A stretch of 64,000 bases of DNA. It comes from Brasenia schreberi (lineage: Eukaryota > Streptophyta > Magnoliopsida > Nymphaeales > Cabombaceae). How positions within the stretch are numbered: the stretch's first letter is position 1; every line of letters begins with the position of its first letter. Location: positions 13,020,501 through 13,084,500 of the forward strand of contig JAYKKT010000055.1 in NCBI GenBank assembly GCA_036023115.1, read 5' to 3'. The notes under the pieces are model-generated. The model was not told where the DNA came from. It saw nothing but the letters and a program-made list of their open reading frames with translations, and did no database searches. Made by a program: the position numbers and the translations under genes. Of the stretch, positions 23,401-35,030 are shown one piece after another.

Positions 23401-26400
23401 GGGATAGTCGGTTGGAGTGGCCGACTAGGGGAATGTGGTGGTGGCGGGCTGCTGGGATGACTAAGGCTGGAGTATGGGAAGGAAGCTAGTTAGGTGATGG
23501 GGCTAGGTGGTAGTGGGGGTAGTGGGTGTAAGGGAGTGCTAGGGGCAGGTCTTAGGAAGTCAAATAGGGTGGCCGGGTGTAGCTAGGGTAGTTAGGTAAT
23601 GGCGGGTAACTAGGGCGGCTAAGGCTTGGCCGAGTGGGAGTGGTGGCGGCGAGTGGCTGATATGTAGGTAAGGTGGTGGTATGGTGGGTGGCTGGGAGTG
23701 GAGAAGGAGCTAGGTAGAGTGTGGGGTACTTACCTAGTGAGGAGAGGTGGCGCTTGGTTGGAAGGGAGTTGGGCGGGTGAAGAAGATGACGATGGAGGTG
23801 GCTTCGGCTGGTATGGTGGTGGCGGTGGTGGTGCTGGTGTGGTGGGATGTGGAGCAGGAGCTAGGTAGAGCAGGTGGAGCTGGTGGAGCAGCTGGGGAAG
23901 TGGAGGATTCGGCTGGCCTTGGAGGAAGGAGAGGACCCGGCTGGAATGGGTGAAGGGTTCTAGATAGGAAAAACCCGCCCCAAGAGGGGGGGGTTTATAT
24001 AGTGTTGGGTAGGTTGATTAGGGCTGGGTTTGGGGTAGTGGTTAGGTGGTTTAGGTAGGGTGGTATGAAGATAAGGTGGGCTGGAAAGGGTAGGGCCAGA
24101 TATTTTAAATACTAGTGGTTTGGGTTGATTGTGGGCTAGGGGTGGTTTAGGGGTTTAGGGTTTGGTTAGGTGGTTGGGTTCTAGGGTGAGGTTTAGTGAG
24201 CTAGGTTAGGTGATTAGGCTAGGATTAGGGAAATTAATCTAGGTTTAGGTCGGGATTAGGGAAGTGGGTTAGGTGATTAGGTTGGGATTAGGCCGGGATT
24301 AGGGAAGTAGGCTAGGTGATTAGGCTCAGATTAGGGGTGGATTAGGGTGGAAGCCTAGGATTAGGTGTTTTGGGTTAGGTTTAGATGAAGGAGCTCCCTT
24401 TGCATGGCCCATAGACCTTAACCACCTCATGTTGGTGCAGCCCTAGGTTAGGTTTTGGCTAATTACAAGCTTAAACCCACTTAATTAGGCTAACCCACAT
24501 GATTAACCCCAAACTTGACACACAAGTCAAGCTTAATTACAACATACTTGATCTTATCCACCCCCACTCTCTCTCATACCCATAATCCCACGTGAATTTC
24601 AAGTGGGCCCCACCTCCATTTATGAGAAGGTGATGTGGGCCATGGATATGGATATTGGATTGGATTTTTGAATCCAAATCCAAATCCAAGTCCATACATG
24701 GGTTTGGATTGGGATCTGGATATATATGGTCCAGATCCAATCCAAACTGAACTCTGACTCCTTCGAGCTGGGTTTGAAACGGATGATTTGTGCGGGGTCT
24801 GACAGCATCAGTACTCCGTCTGCGTTGGGTCTTCGTCAACATGATCGTCCGCCTCCGTTCCTGCCTTCCGGAGATGACTTCAAATGGCATTTTGATGATA
24901 ACAGGGTCTTGGACGTTCGAGATCTTGGGGGTATGGATTTGATACAAGCATTACTGTGTCGGGCTCGACATGTGCTCCGGTTCCGGGCTCTCTTTGACTT
25001 TGCTGGTCCTGTCTTGATTAGGACAAGCTGCTTTGGGGTTTCAAAACGTGTTTTAAAAGGTTTTCAAAAGCCATATTATATATTTTTGAAATATGAAGTT
25101 TAAAACATATATACAGGGTTGTCTGGAAGGCTCCTGGGTTTCCAGACTCAAAATGGCCCTTTGGGGCTGCTTGTATAAAACCAGATGGGTTTTGAGAAAT
25201 TCATGGGATTTCGAGGTGTTTACAAGTACAAGAGTAGGCGCACAAGTGGGTCGACCTGACTCTGGTTTTTGCGCTAGTTCCTTAGAAAAGGTGAGGGTAC
25301 ATACCTCCTTTCCTTTCCCACTGCTACTGGCGTGTTTGGGAAAGGGTTCTTTGAAGATAGCTTGAGGTGGCTTAGGTTCCGTAGTGACCTGGAACCGGCC
25401 TTCTGCTATCAAGTTCTTAATTTTATTTAAAAGGGAGAAACAACGTTTGGTATCTTGGCCTTTGAGCCGATGATACTTACAAAATCGATTTAAATACCCC
25501 CCTTTGGAAGTGATTCCTTTAGGGATTTCGGGGAGTTCTATCATGCCCTGGGCAAGTAGGAGGTCTAGGAACTCCGACACAGATTGCCCCAGCGGAGTGT
25601 ACTCCCATTTTTCAACCGGTTTTTGAAAGGTTCACTCCCTTCTATTTTCTAGTTTTTCAAAATTTTTGGAAGTGCCTGTCACGCCTGGATCCACCAGGAC
25701 ATTGGTGATTTTATGGGGCTATGCCCCTTTGTCCATCGTGGGTAGCCCATAAGTGATGGGCTTTTCCAAGCGGGTTTTAGAAACGACACTTCCTTTCCAT
25801 AAATGATCGTATGTCCCGTTTCTCAAATTTGTTTCGAAAAAGGATGCCTTTATGATCAACTTATGGAAAGTTGAGATCTCATGGAGCGAGAGAAGGGTTT
25901 TTAACTCGCTTTTAAAGTTATCCAAGATGAGCATGACTGCGCATCCTTCGGATATGGGCTCTCGTACTTGGCCCAAAAATGACCTCCATCTTATAATGAA
26001 GGCATATACGTCTTCGTTCATGCCTTGCTTTGTATCCCTTAAGGTATTCAGAGTCAGTGTGACTTCTACGTTGTGTGCAAATCTTTGCTTGAAGCAGTTC
26101 GCTAACTCTTCAAAAGTAGCAAACTGGCTTAAGTCGTAGGAAGCCAGCCATTTGGCAGTTGTGCCTTTAAGGGATAAAGGGAACCAATACACCCATTTCA
26201 TCGAGTCCTTTTTCTTCTTATGGGCTCGACGCGAGAAAAGCTGCAAGTGAGACCTAGGGTCTCCCATGCCATCATACCGATGGAAGTTTGGTATTTCATC
26301 GTCACTGTCTGTTTCGTAATCCATAGAAAGGAAATCAGATAGGGCGTAGCTTCTTTTGTCTTTGTTTTGCCCGTTCAACAGCTGCTGTAGGGCTTTATGG

Positions 26401-26684
26401 TCCTTTTTTGTAAAGGACTCGTGGTATTGGTTGCCTTCCATTACGGAGGCCTCTTTGTGCTTGCGAGGTTTTTCAGATTTTTTCTTAAGCCTTTGTTCAC
26501 CGTTTGATGAACAAGAATCGCCTACTTCAGCCTCTTGGCTGAGAGCATCGATTTTGGCCTCAAACTCCCTTCTCAGGTCCTCGATTTCATCTAGTTTGAT
26601 CTTGTTTTTGAAAATCCTCCTAGAGTGAGAACTTGATGCGCATGAGCCTTGGCTCGACACTTCACTTGGATTGGATTTTCACAT
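20440..26684 (-). pseudogene. E4 ORF1: gag-protease, split by solo LTR S1
   Basis: The gag start matching E2 is ATG at 26684; its second codon is TGA where E2 has TCA. The gag core (MKWVYWFPLSLKG) lies near 26200 and the knuckle CKYHRLKGQDTKRC near 25440-25480, with Gln in place of the second zinc-binding His. S1 (21857-25224) splits the frame at ...PTLVLYKK. The protease (VDGGGG near 21285) and LLLGRPWIH follow. The ORF ends LLFRV plus TAA at 20440. Stops and frameshifts occur near 25719, 25600, 21400 and 21040. Confidence 0.87.
21857..25224 (-). repeat. solo LTR S1 in E4 gag
   Basis: 3368 bp with termini TGTAGACGCGCG on the left and GGTGTTTACA on the right, flanked by agtac at 21852-21856 and 25225-25229. 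There is no internal region, so it is a solo LTR, presumably left by LTR-LTR recombination. On the minus strand: U3 with CCATATATATCC near 24728, CCTAAT-type repeats 24045-24385 (shown inverted), TATATAAA at 24001-23994, donor AGGTAAGT at about 23733, exon-like segment near 23100-23150, subrepeats 22440-22860, and the U5 stem-loop near 22050. It is of the same type as S2-S4. Confidence 0.93.
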
Positions 26685-26802
26685 GCTTTTCAAGCTTTTT
26701 CAAAATTTCCTAAGTACAAGCAAAGAAAACAAAGTTAAAAATGACACCTCTTTGAAAATTTTTCGCAAGCTTCTAACTTAACTCGATTTTTGAAAGACTC
26801 AC

Positions 26803-26820
26803 GTCCCACCGGGCGTGCCA
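26803..26820 (-). promoter_or_regulatory. E4 primer-binding site
   Basis: TGGCACGCCCGGTGGGAC on the minus strand, five bases inside the 5' LTR end at 26826. Identical to the E3 site. Confidence 0.85.
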
Positions 26821-26825
26821 ATCTC

Positions 26826-29800
26826 TGTAGACACCGAAAATTTTCACTTACGGGTTCTTAGGCCTGAAGTGAACCTTTTCGCAATCTACTTCGCTTTATG
26901 GGCGTGCCAGCTAGTTTACTTTAACTAGCAAAGTATGTTTTGAAAATAATCTGACTTTTGAAAGGCGATTGTAGGCAAGCGGGATTTTTACGTCGCAGAC
27001 CTTCTTGCACCGATGCGCAAGGGTCAGTTTGTTCGCTTAGAGACTTTGTTTTAAAACAAGTTTAACTCAAAATATATTTTAAATGAAGAAGTGTTTTAAA
27101 ACCTTTAAAAACCATGCATTTGGGCGATTTTGATTTTATAAGGGTTGGACGACCCTAAGTCTTTCAAATTTTAATCTACTTAGGCACGATGTGCGTGCAT
27201 CGAAATAGCCTAAGTCTTGGCATGTTTGCACGATTGATTCGGGGTTGTTTTTGTATGATTTTCATATTTTATTTCACGTGGATTTGCACGTGCCTATGTC
27301 TTTCTTTTTATCCCTCTTTGGGGCCACCTAGGTGTGTGTTATGAACACTCCACTAAAATGTGGCGAGTTTGAGCGGGAGTATGGGGTTTGCTTTGATGCA
27401 ATATGCGTCCTAACTCGTGGTATGGCGTATATGCAATGCAAACTCACACAACTCCAAAGGGAAAACCCGAATTTAAAAGACAATGCCGAAGGGAAATTGC
27501 CGAAGGGAAATGACTTGTAATGGAAATTGCCGAAGGGAAATACGTATATAATGTATATATGGGCCCTTACTTGGGTCTTGCAAATAAGAGCGAAGGCTCA
27601 ATGTGGGTGTGTGCGAGAATTGAAGTACTACACACACGACATGAAATGAAACCCAAATATAAATTGCAATATGGCCTTAACTAAGGTCTTGGGAGTAAGA
27701 GCGAAAGCTCAATGTGTGTGAGTGCTTGAATTGAAGTACTACGCACACAACATGAAATTAAACCCAAATATAAATTGCAATATGGCCTTAACTAAGGTCT
27801 TGGGAGTAAGAGCGAAGGCTCAATGTGTGTGCGTGTGGAAAATGGAAAGACAACACACACAACTTAATTAAAACCCCCACAACTTAAAGTATATAAATAC
27901 AACTATATCTTAGGGCTGGTTAGGCCCGTGTATGTGCAAGAGGTGTACGACTAAGAGAGAGGTAGGCTCAAGTGCACGTGTGTGTGGGTGTGCCAAACCA
28001 CGTTATTACAATCGGGGGGAGACGAAGCTCCTTTACTACAACCCCGTATCAAAATTTAATTGAATATAAAGCAAGTTAATGTAATAGACCAAGTTTAGAC
28101 ACTTACAAATAGCTGGTCCATGTTCAACTTGCTTGCACTTGGGCTCATAGTTCACCTTGGGCAACCAAGGTGGGCTGGACCAAGAGTCTACAACCATGTA
28201 GACGTGGGCTCAAGCCATGAAGGACCGGCTCCAAGAGGTAAACCTAACCCCCGACCTAGCCTAGGTTCGAACCTACATAACCCCAACTGGACCTAACCCC
28301 AACTAAACCTAGCCCTAACCCAGCCTAGGTTCGACCAAACCTAACCCTAGACTTGAACCGACCTAAATCTAACCGGACCGGGCCCTGCACGTCACCCGAA
28401 CCCCCTACCGCACCTGCCGCGCGCCCCGTGCCCTGTCCGCGCACCCTGACGCCATCCCGCGCCATTACGGCGCCCCTCAGTGCCCTGCCGCCCCTTTAGC
28501 ACCAGGACCCCCCCCAGCGCGCCCTGCGGTGCCCCCTAGCGCCAGGCCACCCGACTGTCACGCCAGTCACCCGATGGTCGTGCCAGCCACCCGACTGCTT
28601 CCTACCGACCCGACCACCTTCCTGCCGACCTGACCTGCACCCTGGCTGTGACCTGCACCCTAGGACAGACCCTAAACAGCCCCCGTCTTGGCTGAACCTA
28701 AGCTCCCCTATGGCCCTAACCGTGACCCATAGAACGTCTCTCAAAGCCACTTAGGATAACCCCTCTTGGCTGCCCAAGGTGAACCGTGAGCCCAAGTGCA
28801 AGCAAGTTGAACATGGGACCAGCTATTTGTAAGTGTCTAAACTTGGTCTATTACATTAACTTGCTTTATATTCAATTAAATTTTGATACGGGGTTGTAGT
28901 AAAGGAGCTTCGTCTCCCCCCGATTGTAATAACGTGGTTTGGCACACCCACACACACGTGCACTTGAGCCTACCTCGCTCTTAGTTGTACACCTCTTGCA
29001 CATACACGGGCCTAACCAGCCCCTAAGATATAGTTGTATTTATATACTTTAAGTTGTGGGGGTTTTAATTAAGTCGTGTGTGTTGTCTTTTCATTTTCCA
29101 CATGCACACACATTGAGCCTTCGCTCTTACTCCCAAGACCTTAGTTAAGGCCATATTGCAATTTATATTTGGGTTTAATTTCATGTTGTGTGCATAGTAC
29201 TTCAATTCAAGCACTCACACACATTGAGCTTTCGCTCTTACTCCCAAGACCTTAGTTAAGGCCATATTGCAATTTATATTTGGGCTTCACTTCATGTCGT
29301 GTGTGTAGTACTTCAATTCTCGCACGCACCCACATTGAGCCTTCGCTCTTATTTGCAAGACCCAAGTAAGGGCCCATATATACATTATATACGTATTTCC
29401 CTTCGGCAATTTCCCTTCGGCAATTTCCAGTACAAGTCATTTCCCATCGGCAATTTCCCTTCGGCATTGTCTTTTAAATTCGGGTTTTCTCTTTGGAGTT
29501 GCGTGAGTTTGCATTGCATATACGCCATACCACGAGTTAGGACACATATTTCATCAAAGCAAACCCCATACTCCCGCTCAAACTCGCCACATTTTAGTGG
29601 AGTGTTCATAACACACACCTAGGTGGCCCCAAATAGGGATAAAAAGAAAGACATAGGCACGTGCAAATCCACGTGAAATAAAATATGAAAATCATACAAA
29701 AACAACCCCGAATCAATCGTGCAAACACGCCATGACTTAGGCTATTTCGATGCACGCACATCGTGCCTAAGTAGATTAAAATTTGAAAGACTTAGGGTCG

Positions 29801-30124
29801 TCCAACCCTTACAAAATCAAAATCGCCCAAATGCATGGTTTTTAAAGGTTTTAAAACACTTCTTCATTTAAAATATATTTTGAGTTAAACTTGTTTTAAA
29901 ACGAAATCTCTAAGCATACAGACTGACCCTTGCGCATCGGTGCAAGAAGGTCTGCGACATAAAAATCCCGCTTGCCTACAATCTCCTTTCAAAAGTCATA
30001 TTATTTTCAAAACATACTTTGTTAGTTAAAGTAAACTAGCTGGCACGCCCATAAAGCGAAGTAGATTGCGAAAAGGTTCACTTCAGGCCTAAGAACCTGT
30101 AAGTGAAAATTTTTGGTGTCTACA
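26826..30124 (-). repeat. E4 5' LTR: 3.3 kb inverted repeat
   Basis: Left arm (26826 to about 28172) and right arm (about 28766-30124) are reverse complements over about 1.35 kb with few differences by eye. Each carries the U5 palindrome, U5 stem-loop, CCGAAGGGAAAT repeats, 'gctcaatgtg' subrepeats, CGGGGTTGTA block and exon-like segment (CCCAAGGTGAA). Both outer ends are U5-type (TGTAGACACC...GGTGTCTACA); the normal U3 end TGTAAACACC is absent. The right end is followed by the catac TSD. A spacer of about 590 bp separates the arms. Normal LTRs in the window have U3 with TATA in the place of one arm. Confidence 0.88.
28173..28765. other. spacer of the inverted repeat, no gene seen
   Basis: A CCTAACCC-rich part (28240-28380), then a GC-rich part (28380-28620) with CGCGCC words. 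GAGGTAAAC at about 28236 resembles the LTR donor that precedes the exon-like segment in other LTRs, so the spacer may be an LTR intron segment in plus orientation. The 84-codon minus-strand ORF at 28496-28750 has no recognisable domain. Confidence 0.5.
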
Positions 30125-32000
30125 CATACTCCATTAGAAGGAGTTGCCATTTGCCCAATCTACCCATGAGAATGGGTTTTTCGAATAAGTGCTTAATTGG
30201 GTCAAGCTTGGACACTATCTAGATCTTATGATCTAGGAAATAGTGTCGAAATTTCTGGCAGGCCCAAACTAGAGCCAAGCACGTCTTCTCCATGGCCTGA
30301 TAATTCCTTTCGTAAGCCAGGAGAGTTTTCGAAAGATAGTATATGGCACATTCCTTATAAGTGTCATCCTCATATTGAGCTAACAGAGCTCCCAAGGCAT
30401 TCGCATGCACAGAAATGTAAAGTAGAAGAGGTTTTCCTTGTTTTGGAGGGTTTAAAACAGGGGGATTAACTAAGTACGCCTTTAACCTTTCAAACGATTT
30501 TTGGCACTCGTCATCCCATAAAAATTTTGTACCCTTTCTCAATAACTTGTTGAAGGGTTCGCATCTAGTTGCCAAGTTTGAAATAAACCTGCGAATGGAC
30601 TGTAGGCGACCCTGGAGGCTACGAATCTGCATGAAATTGGAGAGTGGAGTCATGTCTATGATGGCTCTACACTTAGAGGGATCGACTTCTATGCCCCTTT
30701 GGCTTACCATAAATCACAAAAGCTTACCAGATTCTACACCGAATACGCACTTTTGAGGGTTTAGCTTTATGTTGTAAAGTCTAAGCCTTTCGAAAATCTT
30801 TTGCAAACATTCGAGATGAGTGCATCGAGTTTTTGACTTAGCTAGGAGATCATCCACGTATACCTCTACGAGCTCATGAATCTGATCATGAAAGATCGAG
30901 GTCATAGCTCTCTGGTACGTGGCGCCAGCATTTTTCAAACCAAAGGGCATGACTGTATAGCAGTATGTGCCCCATGGGGTCGTGAAAGCGGTCTTAGCCT
31001 GATCTCGTGGGCTTAATTTGATTTGGTTATATCCTGAATAGCCATCCATGAATGAAAACATTTCATGATTTGCAGTACTATCGACTATCAAATCAATGTT
31101 TGGTAAAGGGAAATTATCTTTTGGCGTGGCTTTATTCAGGTTTCTGAAATCGATGCATATCCGAATTTTCCCACTGGTTTTTCGAACAACAACTATATTG
31201 GATAACCAATTAGAATACGCAATGGGTTTTATAAATCCGGCTTTTAACAGATCTTCTAAACCCTCTTTAACTTGTGAATGCACGTTCGGATGTATCTTCT
31301 TAAGCTTTTGTTTTAAGGGTTTTGCATCTGAATCTAAGGGAAGGCGATGCTCTACAACATTCAGGTCTATACCCGGCATGTCTTCATATGTCCATGCAAA
31401 CACATCAACATAGGTTTTCAAAAATGCAATGAATGAGGCTCTTTCATGCTCATGCAAACATGCGCCTACCTTAATGAGTTTTGGGTTTAAATCACTCCCT
31501 AAGTTTATCTCTATGAAATCCCCTCCTACTGATTTCGAAGGTTTTTCAAAATCGAGAATTTTATGAAATTGAGGGAGCTTAGAAGTAGAATCTTCCTCGA
31601 GGGAATCCATTTTCGGGCTTTGATCATTCTCAAGACTTCTAAATCCTAGGGAATTTGGACTTGACGCACAGCTTTTGCAACCGCCTGGTTTTTGCTTTGG
31701 ATTTTCTGCAGGTTTTGAAGATTTTGGTCCTCTTATGAAGAGAACTTTCTTTTTGAAATCCTTTGCCTTTTCAAAACCTTTACTAGGAGCTGCTAAATAT
31801 AGGATTTTGTTTTTGGTATTTTGTGAATTTTCGATTTTTTTGGAATTTTGTAAGGAAAGAACTTTGGGAACTATACAAACAACTCTTTTTTCGAGTTTTT
31901 GATCTTTTTCAAATGTTTTTGGTTTTTGGGATTTTTCAATTTTTTGAATTTCGAGTTTTTCAAATGTTTTTGGGTTTTTGATTGAGGGATCTTCCATCAT
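30125..32000 (-). pseudogene. E3 ORF2, 5' part: pol linker, RT, RNase H
   Basis: It starts ATGATGGAAGATCC at 32000. The Lys-rich linker is followed by GGDFIEINLG, DVFAWTYEDMPGID and the RT, with DFRNLNKATPKD near 31140 and an intact YVDD at 30849-30860. A TGA near 30714 (just after GKLL) and a stop near 30219 (Trp in other copies) break the frame. The RNase H reads YISVHANALG where an active enzyme would have an Asp. It is cut at the catac target by E4 and resumes at 19668. From 32000 to 30715 the frame is open for about 429 codons. Confidence 0.9.
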
Positions 32001-32002
32001 AC

Positions 32003-32083
32003 CTACAAAGAAAAACGCCACTAGTTAGACTCCGAACAAGAGAACTAAATCGTAGGTTTCTGCTTGGGTAGGCTCCAGGGCAC
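32003..32083 (-). other. candidate PR-RT intron of E3, 81 bp
   Basis: Minus strand: GT after AAG-G at 32083, CTAAC at the ORF1 stop, TTTTTCTTTGTAG acceptor ending at 32003, and pol ATG two bases into the next exon. Matches E2, E4 and E7. Confidence 0.5.
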
Positions 32084-34889
32084 CCTTGACCCAGGTGGTC
32101 ACAGGGGGTGGTTCTGGTGGTATTCTAGGAGTATAGCCGATCCCGTGTCAGCTTTGGTTGGCTTTGGGCAAGATGGGTTCTATGAGACCTTGGTTTTGTG
32201 CCCCTAGACTTTTGTATGGCATATACCCCATGTTCAATAACATGTTCTACGATTTTTTGTTTTTGGAAAAGTTTTCATATAATTCATGGTCCTGGAACTT
32301 GCTATCGTCCATGTTATGCACATAAGGCTTTCTGTCCAGGGGTTTTGGAAATAGTTGACGCTTGGATTTTCCTGGGATGGTTAATGTTTTGAGTGGGCCA
32401 GCCTTGGGTGGCCCCTAGATGTATATGACCTTCCTAGGTATCTGAAGGGTGAGCTTTGGTGGCTCGACCATGGTGTGCCCTGAGTTGGCCTCGTAGGCCT
32501 GGGAACTTGAAAAACATGAGGAATTCTGAATCCCCTGAAGCTGTGGATGACTCTCATTTAGGATCATAATGACTTGATTTTCAAAAGGGATTTTGACACA
32601 CCTATGGAAGGTGGACAGCACAACGTGCAGGTTGTGTATCTAAGGCCTTCCTAGTAGTAGGTTGTAGTGGGGGTGGATGTCCAAAATATGGAACACCCCC
32701 ACGTGAGCTATCCCTCCTATTTCCATAGGAAGTTCAATGGATCCTAAAGGTCTAGACGCATTTCCATCGTATCCAGTGATTACGATGGGGCTTGGATTCA
32801 TGGAAGTTAAGGTGACTCCAATCTGATGTGCTATGTGAAGTGGAAGGATGTTGAGCCCTCTTCCTCCGTCAACTAGGCACCTATCTAGAGAGTGGTGATT
32901 TAATACCACCTCGATGTGTAGGGCCTGATTATGGGATTCGTAGAGTCTTTCGAGATCCTCTTCCGAAAACATGATAGGTGTTTTTGCACCTATAGACGCC
33001 ACTTGATTGGACAAGGATTCTAGGGTTATGTCCGAACTAACCTTTGCTCTTTCTAGAATTTTCTCTAACACGAGTCTATGCCTAGGCGAGGTTTGTATCA
33101 GCTCTAGGATGGACATGTTAATGGAAATCTTTGAAAGATGGTTTTCGAAATCATACAAGTTCAAAATGACTTTTCCTTTGTCCGTTTTGGGCAGAACTCC
33201 AGGAATACATGCTTTTGAAGGGTCAGGCACACTGACTACTTTTTTAGCATTTTGGAGATGTGGGGGTTGATAGATCCTCCCGGATCTTGTCACTTCCCCC
33301 ACGATCAACCTAGGGTTCGCACTTAAGATGGTTCTAATCGAATGTTTTGGAGCACCTTGAATTTTCAAAACTGGTTTAATCGGGGACGGAACTCTTGGTG
33401 GTCCCCGAATCACTACTTGGACAGGTTTCCTACGAAGGATGAGTGTAGATGCACAAGTGGAAAAACCAGACTTATATGTATGCGCTAGACTCTTTGAAAT
33501 TGTGAGAGCACATACCTCTTTGCCCTTCCCACCGGTACTTGCGTGATTGGGGAAGGGTTCTTTAAAAATAGCTTGGGCAGGCTCCGGTTCCTCAGTGACC
33601 TTAAGTCGGCCTTCTGCTATCAAGTTCTCGATTTGGTTTAGAAGGGAAAAACACTGCTTCGTATCATGGCCTTTAAGCCGATGATACTTACAGAATCGAT
33701 TTAAAAGCCTCCCTTTGGAAGTGATTCCCTCGGGGATTTCAGGGAGTTCGATCATTCCTTGGGCGAGTAAGAGGTCTAGGACCTCCGACACAGGTTGCCC
33801 CAGCGGAGTGTACTCCCATTTTTCAAATGGTTTTTATATTTTTTTGTCTTTTCTGTTTTTAAAATTTTCAAAATTCTTTGAAATGCTCGCCAGCCTTGGA
33901 TCTACCCAGACATTGGCGATCTTGTGGGGTTTTTCCCCTTTGTCCATGGTGGGTAGCCCGTAATTGCCGGGTTTTTCCAAGCGAGTCTTTGAATTTACGC
34001 TCCCTTTCCACAAGTGGTCGTAAACCCCTTTTTTCAAATTTGTCTCAAAAAGAGATGCTTTTTTAATCAGTTTGTGAAAAGTAGAGATTTCATGTAAAGA
34101 AAGAAGAGTTTTCACTTCAGTTTTGAAATTATCCAGGATGAGCATTACTGCGCATCCTTCGGATATGGGTTCTCTCACTTGCCCAAGGAGCGACCTCCAT
34201 CGAACGATAAATGTATGCACATCTTCGTTCATACCTTGCTTTGTATCCCTCAAAGTGTTCAATGTAGGCGTGACTTCTACGTTGTGTGAAAATCTTTGCA
34301 TGAAGCAGTTCGCCAACTCTTCAAAAGTTGCAAACTAGCTCAAATCGTAGGAAGCCAGCCATTTAGAAGCTGTGCCTTTGAGGGAAAAGGGGAACCAATA
34401 CACCCATTTCATCGAGTCCTTTTTCTTGTGGGCTCGACGAGAGAAAAGCTGCAGGTGAGACCTAGGGTCTCTCGTGCTATCATACCGATGGAAATTCGGT
34501 ATTTCGTCAACACTGTCTGTTTCGTAATCTAAAGGGAGAAAATCAGACAGGACGTACGTTGTTTTCTCTTTATTTTGCCCTTTTAGCAACTGCTGTAGGG
34601 CTTTAAGATCCTTGTGAGTGAAGGAATCGAGGTATTGGTTGCCTTCCATCTCGGTGGTCTCCTTGTGTTTGCGAGTTTTTCCAGACTTCTTTTTGGCCTT
34701 TATTGGTTCGCCATGTGACGAACACGAATCAGCTGCTTCAGCCTCCTGGCTGAGAGCAGCGATCTTGGCCTCGTATTCTCTTCTTAATTCTTCCTCTTTT
34801 TGTTTTTGATTTTTCAAAGATCTCCTAGAATGAGAACTTGAAGAGCATGAGAACCGGCTAGACACTTCATTGGAGTCTGAACTCGACAT
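32025..34889 (-). pseudogene. E3 ORF1: gag-protease, broken
   Basis: I chose ATG 34889 (MSSSDSNEVSS), which matches MSKSNPSEVSS of E2; an upstream in-frame ATG exists at 34925. N-terminal Ser-rich and coiled-coil-like region, gag core near 34400-34000, knuckle CKYHRLKGHDTKQC at about 33651-33692, protease VDGGRG near 32868 (Arg where E2 has Gly), LLLGRP near 32645. The frame is interrupted at 34335, about 33834, 32640 and about 32415, and ends LLFRV plus TAA at 32025. A role in particle assembly and polyprotein cleavage is inferred from family. Confidence 0.88.
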
Positions 34890-35012
34890 GACTCCGACGC
34901 TTTTAAATCCAACAATGAAATGCAAGAAGACAAAGAGTTAAAACACTTTTCTTTGAAAAAATGATTTTTTCAGAGATTGGTTTGTTTGTGTCGATTTTTT
35001 CTTAAGACCCAC

Positions 35013-35030
35013 GTCCCACCGGGCGTGCCA
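35013..35030 (-). promoter_or_regulatory. E3 primer-binding site
   Basis: TGGCACGCCCGGTGGGAC on the minus strand, four bases inside the LTR end at 35035. Confidence 0.87.

Larger units (their letters stand above)
19669..30124 (-). mobile_element. E4: internally deleted Tat element inserted in E3 pol
   Basis: On the minus strand: 5' LTR 30124-26826 (palindromic), PBS 26820-26803, ORF1 from 26684, solo LTR S1 at 25224-21857, the rest of ORF1 to 20440, and the pol linker to about 19739. It then jumps to the last ~70 bp of the 3' LTR (19669-19745). The jump lies in GCTTTATGGG (19736-19745), a 10-bp word present in both LTR and pol. RT, both RNase H domains and integrase are deleted, so E4 could only have moved with enzymes from relatives, or lost them after insertion. 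Confidence 0.9.

Noticed and set aside
24537..24947. Recurring ORF with PDPNPN and HIHGPHHL motifs in LTRs (also 46228-46743, 50098-50604, 60406-60822)
   Set aside because: It is open in several solo LTRs, but two overlapping frames are equally open, it crosses the U3 upstream of TATA, and it has no common start. Low-complexity GGATCC/CCAAAT repeats explain the openness.
28496..28750. 84-codon Arg/Gly-rich ORF on the minus strand
   Set aside because: It lies in the GC-rich spacer of the inverted LTR, has no domain, and its length is expected in GC-rich DNA.
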